64,000 nucleotides of DNA from contig NC_004347.2 of the NCBI RefSeq assembly GCF_000146165.2, forward strand, positions 3,703,028 to 3,767,027, written 5' to 3'. The notes beneath the pieces were generated by a model. It had not been told where the DNA came from and searched no databases. It worked only from the letters and a program-made list of their open reading frames with translations. A program made the translations under genes and the position numbers. Shown here piece by piece: positions 1 to 9,913 of the stretch (within the stretch, counting starts at the first letter, position 1; each line of letters begins with the position of its first letter). Source of the stretch: Shewanella oneidensis MR-1 (GTDB taxonomy: Bacteria; Pseudomonadota; Gammaproteobacteria; Enterobacterales; Shewanellaceae).

Positions 1-83
1 GGTTGGAAAAGTTGGCAAAATCGCTTCTAATAGTCATCAGTTCATTTCTGAGTTTTGACCGCTATCTGAGAAGGATGTTTTTC

Positions 84-1040
84 ATGGCAAATACATTAGA
101 GCAACTCAAGTCATACACTACTATTGTGGCCGATACTGGCGATATTGAAGCAATCAAGCGCTATCAACCAGAAGACGCAACCACTAACCCATCACTCATT
201 TTAAAAGCTGCACAAATCCCTGAGTATAGCGCGCTAATCGACAATGCCATCGCATGGGCTAAATTACAAAGTACTGATATTGAGCAACAGATTGATGATG
301 CCAGCGATAAACTAGCTGTCAACATTGGAGTCGAAATTCTAAAACTCGTTCCAGGTCGAATCTCAACTGAAGTTGATGCACGCTTATCCTTCGATAAAGA
401 AAAATCTATCGCTAAAGCGCACAAGCTAGTCCGTCTGTATCAAGAAGCTGGTGTAGATAAATCTCGTATTCTGATCAAACTTGCATCAACTTGGGAAGGC
501 ATTTGTGCCGCCAAAGAATTGGAGCAAGAAGGTATCAACTGTAACTTAACGCTGCTATTCAGCTTTTCGCAGGCACGGGCTTGTGCTGAAGCAGGCGTGT
601 ACTTAATCTCTCCATTTGTAGGTCGCATTCTCGATTGGTATAAAAAAGATACAGGTAAAGATTATGACGCAGTGAACGATCCTGGTGTCGTTTCAGTCAC
701 TGAAATTTACAACTACTACAAACAGCATGGCTATAACACTGTGGTAATGGGTGCAAGTTTCCGTAATATTGGTGAAATCATTGAGTTAGCAGGCTGTGAC
801 CGCCTAACAATTGGTCCTTCATTACTTGAAGAATTAGCTAATTCTCAGCTGGCTATTCAGCCAAAACTTGTCCCAACTAGCACAACAGTTGCCGTAGCGG
901 AACCATTAACAGAAGCGCAATTCCGTTGGGAATTCAACCAAGATGCGATGGCTGTCGATAAGTTAGCTGAAGGTATCCGTAACTTTGCTATCGACCAAGG
1001 CAAACTCGAAGTCATGCTCAAGGCAAAACTGGCAAACTAA
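84..1040 (+). CDS. tal: Transaldolase
   Basis: Transaldolase (318 aa) of the non-oxidative pentose phosphate pathway; it moves a dihydroxyacetone unit between sedoheptulose-7-phosphate and glyceraldehyde-3-phosphate in the cytoplasm. The N-terminal DATTNPSL motif and the Schiff-base lysine in [11 protein letters not shown] (about K132, as in E. coli TalB) are present, and length matches the TalB type. The frame is open to the window edge, but ATG 84 is chosen because AAGGAT lies 7 bases upstream and homology begins at MANTLEQLK. It is followed 20 bases later by pgi on the same strand, so the two are probably co-transcribed. Confidence 0.96.
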   Translation: MANTLEQLKSYTTIVADTGDIEAIKRYQPEDATTNPSLILKAAQIPEYSALIDNAIAWAKLQSTDIEQQIDDASDKLAVNIGVEILKLVPGRISTEVDARLSFDKEKSIAKAHKLVRLYQEAGVDKSRILIKLASTWEGICAAKELEQEGINCNLTLLFSFSQARACAEAGVYLISPFVGRILDWYKKDTGKDYDAVNDPGVVSVTEIYNYYKQHGYNTVVMGASFRNIGEIIELAGCDRLTIGPSLLEELANSQLAIQPKLVPTSTTVAVAEPLTEAQFRWEFNQDAMAVDKLAEGIRNFAIDQGKLEVMLKAKLAN

Positions 1041-1060
1041 GTACCTTCGGAGACAATTCG

Positions 1061-2698
1061 ATGACCATCTTGACCCAAAGCACAACCTGGCAGGCTTTAT
1101 CGGCCCATAGCCAAGATATTCCGCATATGCGTGAGTTATTTGCAGCGGATCCTGCACGCTTTACCAAAATGTCGCTTTCAAGCTGCGGCCTATTTTTAGA
1201 TTATTCCAAAAATAGAGCAACACCAGAAACACTGAACTTGTTGTTTGCACTGGCACAAGAGGCAAAGCTTGACGCTAAGATTAAAGCGATGTTTGCCGGT
1301 GATATAATCAACACCACCGAAAAGCGTGCTGTATTACACACAGCACTGCGTAACACAGCAGAGCAATGCATCATTGCAGAAGGTCAAGATATTGTTCCTG
1401 AAGTACAGCAAACGCTGAACAAGATGCAACAGTTTGTTACTTCAGTCACTTCAGGACAATGGAAAGGTTATACAGGTAAAGCAATTACCGATATCGTGAG
1501 TATCGGCATCGGGGGGTCATTCCTCGGACCTAAAATTGTTTCTCAAGCATTACGCCCCTATTGGATTACTGGTCTGAATTGCCATTTTGTGGCAAACGTT
1601 GATGGCACTTCTATCAGCGAAAAACTCAAGTTGCTCGATCCAGAAACGACACTGTTTATCATGTCATCAAAGTCTTTTGGTACGCAAGAAACGCTAACCA
1701 ATACTTTAACCGCTAAAGCTTGGTTTTTAGCGAAAGGTGGTTCACAGTCGGATGTTGCTAAGCACTTTGCCGCAGTCACCTCTAATGTTGTTAAAGCAAC
1801 AGGTTTTGGTATTGATGCCAATAATATCTTCCCGATGTGGGATTGGGTTGGAGGGCGCTATTCTCTGTGGTCTGCCATTGGTTTACCTATTGCCTTACTC
1901 ATCGGCATGGATAACTTCAGAGCACTACTAAAGGGTGCTCACCAAATGGATACCCATTTTGCTAATGCACCTTTGACCGAAAACATGCCTGTTATCATGG
2001 GATTACTCTCCCTGTGGTACGGTAACTTCTTTAATGCTCAAAGCCATGTGGTATTGACTTATGATCATTACCTACGTGGACTCCCAGCCTACTTCCAACA
2101 ACTTGATATGGAAAGTAACGGTAAGTCGGTCACACTTAATGGCACCCATGTTGATTACAGCACAGGTCCTGTGATTTGGGGCGGTGAAGGTACAAACGGT
2201 CAACACGCTTACCACCAATTGCTACATCAAGGTACCGCCTTGATCCCAGCCGATTTTATTATGCCGCTGCAAAGCCATAATCCGATCGGAGAACACCATG
2301 ATCAGTTAGCATCTAACTGTTTTGGACAAACTCAAGCGCTCATGCAAGGACGAACCTTGGATGAAGCGCTAGCAGAATTGAGTAAGAGTGCCTTAAGCAA
2401 TGAGGAAAAGTTACTTATTGCTAAGCACAAAGTTATGTCGGGCAATAAACCCAGTAACACCTTACTGATGGATAAGCTCACACCTGAGACCTTAGGTGCG
2501 TTGATTGCCCTCTATGAGCACAGAACCTTTGTTCAAGGTGCTATTTGGGATATTAATTCCTTCGACCAATGGGGCGTAGAACTGGGTAAAACTCTAGGCA
2601 ATGATGTACTCACCCGTATTGGCGCGGATCAAGAGGCAACGGTCTTAGATGCATCGAGTAATGGGTTAATTAACCTTTATCGACGGGGTAAAATCTGA
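1061..2698 (+). CDS. pgi: Glucose-6-phosphate isomerase
   Basis: Phosphoglucose isomerase (545 aa), interconverting glucose-6-phosphate and fructose-6-phosphate in the cytoplasm. Visible landmarks are the sugar-phosphate loop [13 protein letters not shown], the catalytic-glutamate stretch [10 protein letters not shown] and [13 protein letters not shown] with the ring-opening histidine. Length is normal for the large bacterial type. The start ATG follows a CGGAGAC ribosome site. It is second in an apparent tal-pgi operon that ends at the strong hairpin at 2705. Pairing these two genes links glycolysis and pentose phosphate flux. Confidence 0.97.
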   Translation: MTILTQSTTWQALSAHSQDIPHMRELFAADPARFTKMSLSSCGLFLDYSKNRATPETLNLLFALAQEAKLDAKIKAMFAGDIINTTEKRAVLHTALRNTAEQCIIAEGQDIVPEVQQTLNKMQQFVTSVTSGQWKGYTGKAITDIVSIGIGGSFLGPKIVSQALRPYWITGLNCHFVANVDGTSISEKLKLLDPETTLFIMSSKSFGTQETLTNTLTAKAWFLAKGGSQSDVAKHFAAVTSNVVKATGFGIDANNIFPMWDWVGGRYSLWSAIGLPIALLIGMDNFRALLKGAHQMDTHFANAPLTENMPVIMGLLSLWYGNFFNAQSHVVLTYDHYLRGLPAYFQQLDMESNGKSVTLNGTHVDYSTGPVIWGGEGTNGQHAYHQLLHQGTALIPADFIMPLQSHNPIGEHHDQLASNCFGQTQALMQGRTLDEALAELSKSALSNEEKLLIAKHKVMSGNKPSNTLLMDKLTPETLGALIALYEHRTFVQGAIWDINSFDQWGVELGKTLGNDVLTRIGADQEATVLDASSNGLINLYRRGKI

Positions 2699-2704
2699 TC
2701 GAAC

Positions 2705-2731
2705 AAAAAGCCAGCGAGTGCTGGCTTTTTT
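2705..2731 (+). terminator. Terminator of tal-pgi
   Basis: Perfect 11-bp stem AAAAAGCCAGC / GCTGGCTTTTT around a GAGT loop, ending in a T run, 7 bases after the pgi stop. Confidence 0.92.
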
Positions 2732-2848
2732 ATTATATCTCGTTAATAAGGTTAAAAAATCAGTAATAACCATCTCTAAAGTGATAGCCAAGATCAACAG
2801 CAGATCATTCAAACTTCATTTCAAGTTAACACAAATGAAACATAATTC

Positions 2849-2877
2849 TTGCACCCTGTTTCGAAAATATGTTATTT
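2849..2877 (+). promoter_or_regulatory. Candidate sigma-70 promoter of the DUF3545 gene
   Basis: TTGCAC (2849-2854) and TTATTT (2872-2877) are separated by 17 bases, 37 bases before the ATG. The gap back to the pgi terminator is AT-rich and otherwise shows nothing. Weak -10 match, so tentative. Confidence 0.4.
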
Positions 2878-2913
2878 AATTGCTGACAAAACATACAACA
2901 ACAGGAGGTTACC

Positions 2914-3099
2914 ATGGATCGTTTAGATTATGGTTGTGCGCTAGATGAAGTTGTAGAAAGACCCGACCGCTCACGAGGTTCTAATAAAAAACGTAAGTGG
3001 CGCGAAATCGAGGCGTTAAAGGACAAACATCGTTTACTCAAGGAATTACAAGAAATTGATAACAACTTTGATTACGATATAGATACCATCCAGTTATAA
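2914..3099 (+). CDS. DUF3545 family small protein
   Basis: A 61-residue cytoplasmic protein resembling the DUF3545 family found in Shewanella, Vibrio and relatives; function unknown. It is highly charged, with a basic centre (RSRGSNKKRKWREIE) followed by a helix-forming stretch and an acidic tail (NNFDYDIDT), and has no signal peptide or membrane segment. A near-perfect ribosome site AGGAGG sits 7 bases before the ATG, so it is probably well translated. It stands alone with its own candidate promoter and a 23-bp terminator stem shared with the converging hemerythrin gene. Length is normal for the family. Confidence 0.82.
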   Translation: MDRLDYGCALDEVVERPDRSRGSNKKRKWREIEALKDKHRLLKELQEIDNNFDYDIDTIQL

Positions 3100-3113
3100 C
3101 CTGTTGTTTTCTT

Positions 3114-3163
3114 AACAGCATATAAAGAAAAAGCGCTTTTGCGCTTTTTCTTTATATGCTGTT
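3114..3163. terminator. Bidirectional terminator with a 23-bp perfect stem
   Basis: Arms 3114-3136 and 3141-3163 are perfect reverse complements around a TTTT loop, with A/T runs inside the stem (AAAGAAAAAGCGC / GCGCTTTTTCTTT). It lies between the converging DUF3545 and hemerythrin genes and can serve both. Confidence 0.85.
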
Positions 3164-3180
3164 TTGATTACCCACCAGCC

Positions 3181-3717
3181 CTATTCCGAATCTTTTAAAT
3201 AAGAACGTAAGTCATCGAAGGCTTGCTGCTCGCGGTCAAGAAATAGCGGATCATCAATTAAAGACGCTTGGCATTGTTGTTCTATCACCTTCCAGTCGTG
3301 CTCGGTTAACGTCTTAGCAAGCAAAGGGAAAATGTCCCGCTCCTCCATTTGCATATGTTTTTCTTGTAATTCAACATATTCGGCAAAATCGGCAATCAGT
3401 TTATCCCTTGCAACCACAATGTCACTTAATATCAGGTTCAGGGTATTCATTAATGCTGACGACGCTGCCGTCACAACTTGATGCTCGGCACTGAGCTTAT
3501 CAATTTCATCATTTGCTTTATGCGCCAAATAATAAGCATAAATAATGTCTTCAACAGGATGATGGCTACGCTCAGCATATCCTTGCATATACTCAACAAT
3601 GTCTCTCACTACGATAAAATTAATGGGTTCGCCTTCGACTAATTTTATCTGTTTGTTTTTCAAGACATTCAATAGCACTGCTATATGTTTATGATCATGC
3701 ATGAGTCTTCTAAGCAT
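3181..3717 (-). CDS. Hemerythrin HHE-domain protein
   Basis: A 178-aa cytoplasmic four-helix hemerythrin-like protein expected to bind a di-iron centre and to act in oxygen, NO or iron handling. The metal-ligand pattern is visible: MHDHKHIAVLL near the N terminus, RSHHPVEDIIY in helix two, and QEKHMQMEERDIFPLL in helix three. The frame is open 34 codons further upstream, but ATG 3717 is chosen because AGGAGG lies 5 bases before it and the family begins with MLRRLMHDHK. It converges on the DUF3545 gene and has no operon partner. Confidence 0.88.
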   Translation of the reverse strand: MLRRLMHDHKHIAVLLNVLKNKQIKLVEGEPINFIVVRDIVEYMQGYAERSHHPVEDIIYAYYLAHKANDEIDKLSAEHQVVTAASSALMNTLNLILSDIVVARDKLIADFAEYVELQEKHMQMEERDIFPLLAKTLTEHDWKVIEQQCQASLIDDPLFLDREQQAFDDLRSYLKDSE

Positions 3718-3934
3718 ATCGCCTCCTGAACTTGGGCTCTGACTATTGATACTAGTCAAGTCGTTTATTGATCTCCAATATAACAGGCGAATTCCTGTTT
3801 GCTTTATGACCACGATCAAGTAATTAACATAACTGTCTGTAAAAACATGTATCGATTAACAACATCACGCTCCAAAATAAGACTAATCAATATCAGTGAG
3901 TCGGCTCTAACAAAACCTCGCCACTGATTAAAGG

Positions 3935-4684
3935 TTAATTGCGCAATGGATGAAGCTGTTGCTGCAAGGCTTTAAATTTAGCAATCGCCTTTGCATCATC
4001 CGCAGCAACTTTCGCACTGCTAATGTGTGACAACTCGGGATACTGCTTAACAAGAGTTTGCTCTAAAGCTAACGCTTCTTGAATTTGCTTAGATTCAATC
4101 AGCTCTTGCAAACGTGCTAGAGACAACATAAGTGCTGCGGTATCAGTGTTTGCGGTGGCTTGTACATCTCCTTCAGGATGTGCGCGAGCAACTTGCGGTA
4201 ATGACCGAGACTTAGCTTGAATATTCTCTTCAGCTGCCATGTTTGCTTGCGCCATCATCATCTCTTTTGGCGCATTTTGCTTAGCAGTGTCTTCTACCAA
4301 TCGAGCTTGGCTAGCCATTTCAGCCTCTTGCACTTTAGCATCAGCCACATCAGATGCTACATGAGCAGCCGGCATGGGTGCACTCATGGTCAAAGCGGCT
4401 GGCGCGCCCATGTCTTCCTCAAACTGTCCTCGATTAAGCATCACCAAACCAACGACGATGACTAAGGAGGCCGCACTTGATAACACCCAAGGGAAACGAC
4501 GCCAAATAGGCATTGCCGAGGGCGTTAACTGGCTTACATTTCTTTCTGACAATTGGGTTTGTGCTAATCGTAAAATATCTTGGTCAAGTCTCTCGGGGGG
4601 CATTTCGAGTGCTTGCCTGAAATACCAAGCTGAGACTTCTTGGTGTAACGCCTGTTCTTCGGATGACAGAGTGGAATTACTCAT
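3935..4684 (-). CDS. Putative membrane-anchored anti-sigma factor
   Basis: A 249-aa protein of unrecognised family. It has a cytoplasmic N-terminal part of about 75 residues, one membrane span (WVLSSAASLVIVVGLVMLN, about 77-95), then a long Ala/Gln/Glu-rich, probably periplasmic helical region. No zinc anti-sigma motif (HxxxCxxC) is visible. The start overlaps the end of the upstream ECF sigma gene by 8 bases (ATGAGTAA), with GGAGG just before it; this translational coupling is typical of sigma/anti-sigma pairs. The anti-sigma role is inferred from topology and position. An ATG 30 bases upstream lacks a ribosome site. Confidence 0.68.
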   Translation of the reverse strand: MSNSTLSSEEQALHQEVSAWYFRQALEMPPERLDQDILRLAQTQLSERNVSQLTPSAMPIWRRFPWVLSSAASLVIVVGLVMLNRGQFEEDMGAPAALTMSAPMPAAHVASDVADAKVQEAEMASQARLVEDTAKQNAPKEMMMAQANMAAEENIQAKSRSLPQVARAHPEGDVQATANTDTAALMLSLARLQELIESKQIQEALALEQTLVKQYPELSHISSAKVAADDAKAIAKFKALQQQLHPLRN

Positions 4685-5279
4685 GACCAACCTCCTGCCA
4701 TTTAGCATTGACACAATCTTTTAAGCTTTGATAGGCGTAGCGAATGCGGCTCTTCGTGGCCTCTAACGTCACACCAGCAATATCGCTGATCACTGCGGCG
4801 GTAAAACCCATTTCGATATTTAAAATAAAGGCTTCTTTCTGCACTTGAGGTAATAGGGCTACACAATTTTTTAGTAAGAGACTTTTTTGTGTCTCCAGCC
4901 AGTGTACATCCGGCTGCGACTGCGCTTGCCCCGCGAAGGTATCGAGGCCTTCCCCATTATCATGACTCACTAAATCGACTGGCTTTACCGCTCTTACATG
5001 ATCAATCAACAGGTTATGGGCAATCCGATAAAGCCAAGTATTAAACTTAGCGCTCGGCTCATAACTCGCTGCAGCACGGATCACCCGCCCCCAAGTCTCT
5101 TGATATAAGTCTTCGGCTAGCTGTTTATCCCCAAGTTGGCGCACAAAGTAGCGATACAACGCCCCTTTATGTTTAAGGTAAAGCTGCTCAAACGCTTTGG
5201 CATCGCCCTTTGCATAGCGCTGCATTAACTGTTCATCGGTATGCTCATGGGCATGAATTTGCGGTATCGCCAGTGCCAT
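4677..5279 (-). CDS. ECF-type RNA polymerase sigma factor
   Basis: A 200-aa extracytoplasmic-function sigma-70 factor that should direct RNA polymerase to a small envelope- or stress-related regulon. Region 2 is clear (about residues 30-95: QLYLKHKGALYRYFVRQ, LAEDLYQETWGRV, FNTWLYRIAHNLLIDH), and region 4 carries the helix-turn-helix (about 143-190: LLPQVQKEAFILN, SDIAGVTLEATKSRIRYAY). It is the middle gene of a three-gene minus-strand operon, 47 bases after the VWA lipoprotein gene and overlapping the putative anti-sigma. Start has GGGAG 5 bases upstream. Target promoters are not known. Confidence 0.92.
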   Translation of the reverse strand: MALAIPQIHAHEHTDEQLMQRYAKGDAKAFEQLYLKHKGALYRYFVRQLGDKQLAEDLYQETWGRVIRAAASYEPSAKFNTWLYRIAHNLLIDHVRAVKPVDLVSHDNGEGLDTFAGQAQSQPDVHWLETQKSLLLKNCVALLPQVQKEAFILNIEMGFTAAVISDIAGVTLEATKSRIRYAYQSLKDCVNAKWQEVGHE

Positions 5280-5326
5280 GACAGCTCCCTACTGGTTAAC
5301 TAACTGAATAAATAGGTTACTCCATG

Positions 5327-7192
5327 CTAATGAAGTTTATCCTGAGGTGGAAAAGGTTTATTCTCTGCATCAAAGGATTTCTTAATGGGGACTTGATTCG
5401 TTTGCGCTAGCAGCGCTGCAGTATCAACAAGTTGCATAAACTCATGTCGATAACCCATTGTATCTTCCCCCAGTGCAGAACGAGTAAGCCCCCTAAGTTT
5501 ATTATAATCAAATTGATGCAAGTAGTGGCTTTGATTCAGTAACTGCCCTAATCCCGCAACTGCCGCCGCAAATCTAAAATCATCACTGGCTTGATTTACC
5601 GTTTTAACGCTCTGATCGGCTCTTATCGGATACGTCAATAATTGGCTTTTACTCGCATCGGGCAGTTGATAACGTAATTTAAGATAGGCAATTTCGTCAC
5701 GGCTATATTTTTCACTGCCTGTATCAGGGTTATAACCGTAACGGAGTTTGTCATTCGCCATATGACCGGTTTCAACATAGCGAAGTTCATAAAGCGCGGT
5801 AACGGTATGACCCGCACCAATTTCCCCAGCGTCCACCTTATCGTTATTAAAATCCTCGCGGGCTAAGGCGCGGTTTTCATAACCAATAAGACGGTACTCT
5901 GAAACTAAAGCGGGATTAAACTCAACTTGCACTTTTACCTCTTTGACGATGGTCAGCAAAGTCGCACCTAACTGTTCTACCAGCACTTTTCGAGCCTCGT
6001 TCACAGAATCAATGTAGGCATATTGTCCATTACCTTTATTGGCAAGTTGCTCCATTAAGTGGTCATTGTAGTTACCCATGCCAAAGCCAAGTGTCGTCAA
6101 GCCAATTCCATGTTTTTTCTGTACTTCAACCAAGTCGACTAACTCATCGAGGTTGGTGGTCCCAACATTAAAATCACCGTCGGTTGCGAGAATGACTCGG
6201 TTAATGCCACCTTTAACAAAATGTTTCTGCGCTAACTGATAAGCCAGTTGGATCCCTTCTGCGCCATTGGTTGAACCTCCTGCAGTTAACTGTTCCAATG
6301 CATAGGTAAGGATTTTAATATCGTTACCTGCAGCGCCATCGAGCACCACGCCTGCAGCCCCCGCGTAGACCACAATCGATACTTTATCCTGTTCATCCAG
6401 TTGTTGAGTCAGCATTTTTAAGGCGGTTTGCAGCAGAGGTAACTTATCATCAGACGCCATAGAGCCAGAGACATCCAGCAAGAAGACTAAATTACTCGCC
6501 CCAAGCTCAGCTTTACTCTGCTCATATCCCTTTAAGCCAATACGCAATAACATCATGTCATCATTATAAGGTGATGGTGCAAGCTCTGTTGTTACACTAA
6601 ATGGCGCCTCATTTTTATTGGGTTGTGGGTAGTTATAAGAAAAATAATTCAGCATTTCTTCAACGCGTAACGTGTCTTTCTGCGGTAACCGCCCTTCCTT
6701 TAGCATTCGCCTTAATGTGGTATAACTGCCGGTATCAACATCGATTGAAAAGGTCGATACAGGGATTTCTCCCGCGACCATAATGCCGTTTTGTACTTGC
6801 TTTTCAAATTGATTACGCTCAGGAAGCACTGCCCCTTGCCAATCATCGTTTAACCCGGGGGCGGCTACACTAGAACTAGCGGCATATTGAGCAATATAAG
6901 GCATATGTTCAGCACGCATATCCTGCGATTTTGCACTTAATTCATTTTCATGTTGTATTTTAGCCTGCCGTTCAGCCTCAACACGTTGCACAAGCGCAGC
7001 TTGCTGCTCTGCAGCCTCGTTAGCTTGAGTCGCTAATTCAGTGCGACTCTCCGATTCAGTTTGTTTATCAATACAACCACTCAACCCCAATAGAATGGCG
7101 AGTGTTAAGGCAGAAACAGCTGCATTGTGACGTTTTTTATGTGAGGAGATGGAAACGAGTTGGGTGTTCAATAAACGTAATGGATGTGTCAT
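5327..7192 (-). CDS. VWA-domain lipoprotein (YfbK-like, DUF3520 C-terminus)
   Basis: A 621-aa envelope lipoprotein (signal LLGLSGC) with a charged coiled N-terminal linker, a YfbK-type N-terminal VWA-associated domain, a von Willebrand A domain with an intact MIDAS (DVSGSM, with TDGDF later) and a C-terminal part like DUF3520. VWA domains bind proteins through a metal ion. It is the first gene of the operon with the ECF sigma and its putative anti-sigma, suggesting it senses or assembles something in the periplasm. Start ATG 7192 has GAGGGT upstream and is preferred over one 10 codons earlier. Ligand unknown. Confidence 0.85.
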   Translation of the reverse strand: MTHPLRLLNTQLVSISSHKKRHNAAVSALTLAILLGLSGCIDKQTESESRTELATQANEAAEQQAALVQRVEAERQAKIQHENELSAKSQDMRAEHMPYIAQYAASSSVAAPGLNDDWQGAVLPERNQFEKQVQNGIMVAGEIPVSTFSIDVDTGSYTTLRRMLKEGRLPQKDTLRVEEMLNYFSYNYPQPNKNEAPFSVTTELAPSPYNDDMMLLRIGLKGYEQSKAELGASNLVFLLDVSGSMASDDKLPLLQTALKMLTQQLDEQDKVSIVVYAGAAGVVLDGAAGNDIKILTYALEQLTAGGSTNGAEGIQLAYQLAQKHFVKGGINRVILATDGDFNVGTTNLDELVDLVEVQKKHGIGLTTLGFGMGNYNDHLMEQLANKGNGQYAYIDSVNEARKVLVEQLGATLLTIVKEVKVQVEFNPALVSEYRLIGYENRALAREDFNNDKVDAGEIGAGHTVTALYELRYVETGHMANDKLRYGYNPDTGSEKYSRDEIAYLKLRYQLPDASKSQLLTYPIRADQSVKTVNQASDDFRFAAAVAGLGQLLNQSHYLHQFDYNKLRGLTRSALGEDTMGYRHEFMQLVDTAALLAQTNQVPIKKSFDAENKPFPPQDKLH

Positions 7193-7392
7193 AACTTTAC
7201 CCTCAATGATGTATATCCCCATAAACGCAGTTCAAGTACAAAAGGGTTATTTCAGCAGAGGAAATTGCTACATTTAATTGACCAAGCATACTATTTATTA
7301 AAAACAAAGACACTTACCCTTCTTTTGCAACTATGATCACACAAGAATATTCTTCTGGACTCTAGAATAGAGCCTTGTAATAAGCCGCGTTT

Positions 7393-9159
7393 ATGGACCC
7401 ACACGTGTCACACTCTGCTCATTTGTTTTCATTAAGAATTGCGCACGCTCTTAACGAAGCGTGCGTAAAAGATAGGTATTCGTTTAAACGTTTTGGACAA
7501 GATCTTCTCGCTGGGTTGACGGTCGGGATAATTGCTATTCCGCTGGCTATGGCTCTGGCGATTGCTAGCGGCGTGCCGCCACAATACGGCCTTTACACTG
7601 CGATTGTCGGTGGTTTTATCATTGCGATGACGGGCGGTTCCCGTTACAGCGTCTCAGGGCCAACCGCCGCTTTTGTGGTATTGCTCTATCCTATAGCGCA
7701 GCAGTTTGGCTTAGCGGGGTTACTCATTGCCACCGTTATGTCAGGCATGATGCTCGTTGCCATGGCTATGCTAAGACTAGGCCGATTAATTCTCTACATT
7801 CCAGAATCAGTCACCTTAGGCTTTACCGCTGGTATTGGAGTGGTGATTGCCACGTTACAGCTAAAAGACTTTTTTGGTCTGCAGATTGAGCATATGCCAG
7901 AGCAGTACTTTGCCAAACTCATGGCGCTAGGGCAGGCGCTACCATCGCTTCATCTACCAAGCCTGTTCATAGCAGCTGCTACCTTAGCCACCATGTTACT
8001 GTGGCCTAGATTAAAAATTCCTGTACCGGCACACCTTCCCGCTATCGCCTTAGGCAGTATCCTCGCCTTAATACTCAATGCCATGGGCGCAGAGATTGAA
8101 ACCATTGGAACACGTTTCCACTACCAATTAACTGATGGCGGCATAGGAAGTGGTATCCCCGCAGTCTTGCCTCACTTTGAATGGCCTTGGCTACAGACAG
8201 GTCCAAATGGTCAAGCCTTTGAATTTAATCTGGCTGCCTTTCAAGCCTTACTCCCAGCAGCATTTGCCATCGCCATGTTAGGCGCAATTGAATCACTACT
8301 CTGTGCCGTAGTCCTTGATGGCATGACGGGCAAGCGCCACAGTGCAAACAGTGAACTCCTTGGCCAAGGGATAGGCAATATTATCGCCCCCTTCTTTGGT
8401 GGGATCCCCGCAACCGCGGCAATTGCCCGCAGTGCGGCAAACGTAAAAGCTGGCGCTCAAAGTCCAATCGCGTCTATGATCCACGCCTTAGTGGTACTAA
8501 TTGGCCTCGTGGCTCTCGCAGGGATTTTAGCCTATTTACCCATGTCGGCGATGGCCGCATTATTACTGGTAGTGGCTTGGAATATGAGTGAAGCACCAAA
8601 AGCAGTGCATTTACTCAAAACAGCCCCCACCAGCGACATATTGGTGTTTTTAAGCTGTTTTTCACTCACGGTGATTTTCGATATGGTGATCGCCATCAGT
8701 GTGGGGATTATTTTAGCTGCGCTGCTGTTTATGAAAGAAATCGCGGAGATGACCAAGCTTTATGATATAAGCAGTAACAAACGCTATGTTGATCAATCTC
8801 TGCCCGCTGACTGGGCCGTGCTCAAAATTAATGGTCCATTATTTTTTGCCGCGGCCGATCGCATTTTTGCCGAGATAGCCAGCCTCACTCAAGATAAACA
8901 AGTGATTGTACTTTACTTAGATGGGGTATCAATTCTGGATGCAGGCGGCCTTGCTGCGCTCAGTAAACTAATTGAAAAATGTAAACTTAATCAAACCAAG
9001 TTGCTCATTACCGATCTGCAGTTCCAGCCCATCCGTACCTTAGCAAAAGCTAAAATTCAGCCTGTTGAGGGGGTATTAAAGTTTTATCCTACTCTGCGTG
9101 AGGCCCTGACCGAGGCACCATCACCCGAGTTAGAGGCAACTCCAGAAGCCACCGATTAA
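7393..9159 (+). CDS. SulP family anion transporter with STAS domain
   Basis: A 588-aa inner-membrane SulP/SLC26 permease. The N-terminal sulfate-transporter region (DLLAGLTVGIIAIPLAMALAIASG, GLYTAIVGGFIIAMTGGSRYSVSGPTAAF split over about residues 35-100) is followed by about 12-14 hydrophobic spans and a C-terminal cytoplasmic STAS domain (about 470-570, with VLYLDGVSILDAGGLAAL). The substrate could be sulfate, bicarbonate or another anion; sequence alone does not decide, and no carbonic anhydrase gene is adjacent. It is divergent from the VWA-sigma operon. The start has only a weak ribosome site. Confidence 0.9.
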   Translation: MDPHVSHSAHLFSLRIAHALNEACVKDRYSFKRFGQDLLAGLTVGIIAIPLAMALAIASGVPPQYGLYTAIVGGFIIAMTGGSRYSVSGPTAAFVVLLYPIAQQFGLAGLLIATVMSGMMLVAMAMLRLGRLILYIPESVTLGFTAGIGVVIATLQLKDFFGLQIEHMPEQYFAKLMALGQALPSLHLPSLFIAAATLATMLLWPRLKIPVPAHLPAIALGSILALILNAMGAEIETIGTRFHYQLTDGGIGSGIPAVLPHFEWPWLQTGPNGQAFEFNLAAFQALLPAAFAIAMLGAIESLLCAVVLDGMTGKRHSANSELLGQGIGNIIAPFFGGIPATAAIARSAANVKAGAQSPIASMIHALVVLIGLVALAGILAYLPMSAMAALLLVVAWNMSEAPKAVHLLKTAPTSDILVFLSCFSLTVIFDMVIAISVGIILAALLFMKEIAEMTKLYDISSNKRYVDQSLPADWAVLKINGPLFFAAADRIFAEIASLTQDKQVIVLYLDGVSILDAGGLAALSKLIEKCKLNQTKLLITDLQFQPIRTLAKAKIQPVEGVLKFYPTLREALTEAPSPELEATPEATD

Positions 9160-9186
9160 TCCAAGGCTGATTAATTGCCATAGGCT
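9113..9186 (+). other. Placement note: hairpin behind the SulP gene
   Basis: A 12-bp perfect stem (arms 9186-9197 and 9102-9113 when read with their shared 9100-9200 numbering, i.e. the TCCCAAAGCCCA / TGGGCTTTGGGA pair near 9186-9213) follows the SulP stop. No T run follows, so it is a weak terminator candidate; see the next entry for usable coordinates. Confidence 0.1.
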
Positions 9187-9213
9187 CCCAAAGCCCATCA
9201 TTGGGCTTTGGGA
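9186..9213 (+). terminator. Hairpin behind the SulP gene
   Basis: Perfect 12-bp stem TCCCAAAGCCCA / TGGGCTTTGGGA with a 4-base loop, 26 bases after the stop. There is no T run after it, so it may protect the mRNA end rather than terminate by itself. Confidence 0.5.
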
Positions 9214-9421
9214 TATCGGCTTAATTTAGCTCAATTCAACGAACACTTTATCCATGCTAAAGACGCTATTTTTACGCGCAAATAAGTCAGAAATAGGGCT
9301 TTACATGGTATTATTCTGCGCCATGATGCTCCCAGCTCGAATAGGGCCTTGGAACATCGACTGTACCCAGACCTGAAACAAGGTCGAAATATAATTAAAA
9401 TTAGTGAGTTAAGGAGTTATC

Positions 9422-9913
9422 ATGCAAGCCCTTGTTGCTGTTGTTATGGGTTCTAAGAGTGATTGGCCCACAATGGAAGCCGCCGCTGAGATCATGGATA
9501 AACTGCAAGTGCCTTACCATGTTGAAGTTGTATCAGCCCATAGAACGCCAGATAAACTGATGGAGTTTGCAGCCGGTGCCGCTGACCGTGGTTTTAAAAT
9601 TATTATCGGTGGTGCGGGCGGTGCCGCGCACTTACCCGGTATGATCGCCTCTAAAACTCGCTTACCCGTATTAGGTGTACCCGTGCAAAGTAAAGCACTC
9701 TCAGGCATGGATAGCTTACTGTCTATCGTGCAAATGCCCAAAGGGATCGCTGTAGGCACCTTAGCAATTGGTACTGCTGGTGCCTTTAACGCCGGTTTAC
9801 TCGCCTGCCAAATTTTAGCCAATAACGATGTAGCGCTTGCTGCTCGTTTAGACGCCTTCAGAGAAGAACAAACTCGTGCTGTGCTGGATAATCCCGATCC
9901 GAGGGAAGTCTAA
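9422..9913 (+). CDS. purE: N5-carboxyaminoimidazole ribonucleotide mutase
   Basis: Class I PurE (163 aa), which converts N5-CAIR to CAIR in purine synthesis. The hallmark segments GSKSDW (start), SAHRTPDK and [12 protein letters not shown] are intact, and length is normal. AAGGAG stands 6 bases before the ATG. Its stop overlaps the purK start (TAATG), so the two subunits of the bacterial two-step carboxylation are translationally coupled. I looked for a PurR-type operator in the upstream gap and did not find a convincing one. Confidence 0.97.
   Translation: MQALVAVVMGSKSDWPTMEAAAEIMDKLQVPYHVEVVSAHRTPDKLMEFAAGAADRGFKIIIGGAGGAAHLPGMIASKTRLPVLGVPVQSKALSGMDSLLSIVQMPKGIAVGTLAIGTAGAFNAGLLACQILANNDVALAARLDAFREEQTRAVLDNPDPREV

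Noticed and set aside
9113..9186. Feature entry labelled 'Placement note' with start larger than end
   Set aside because: Superseded by the hairpin entry at 9186-9213; it should be ignored.
9240..9420. Possible PurR operator upstream of purE (ACGCGCAAATAAG)
   Set aside because: Too few matches to ACGCAAACGTTTGCGT and no palindrome.
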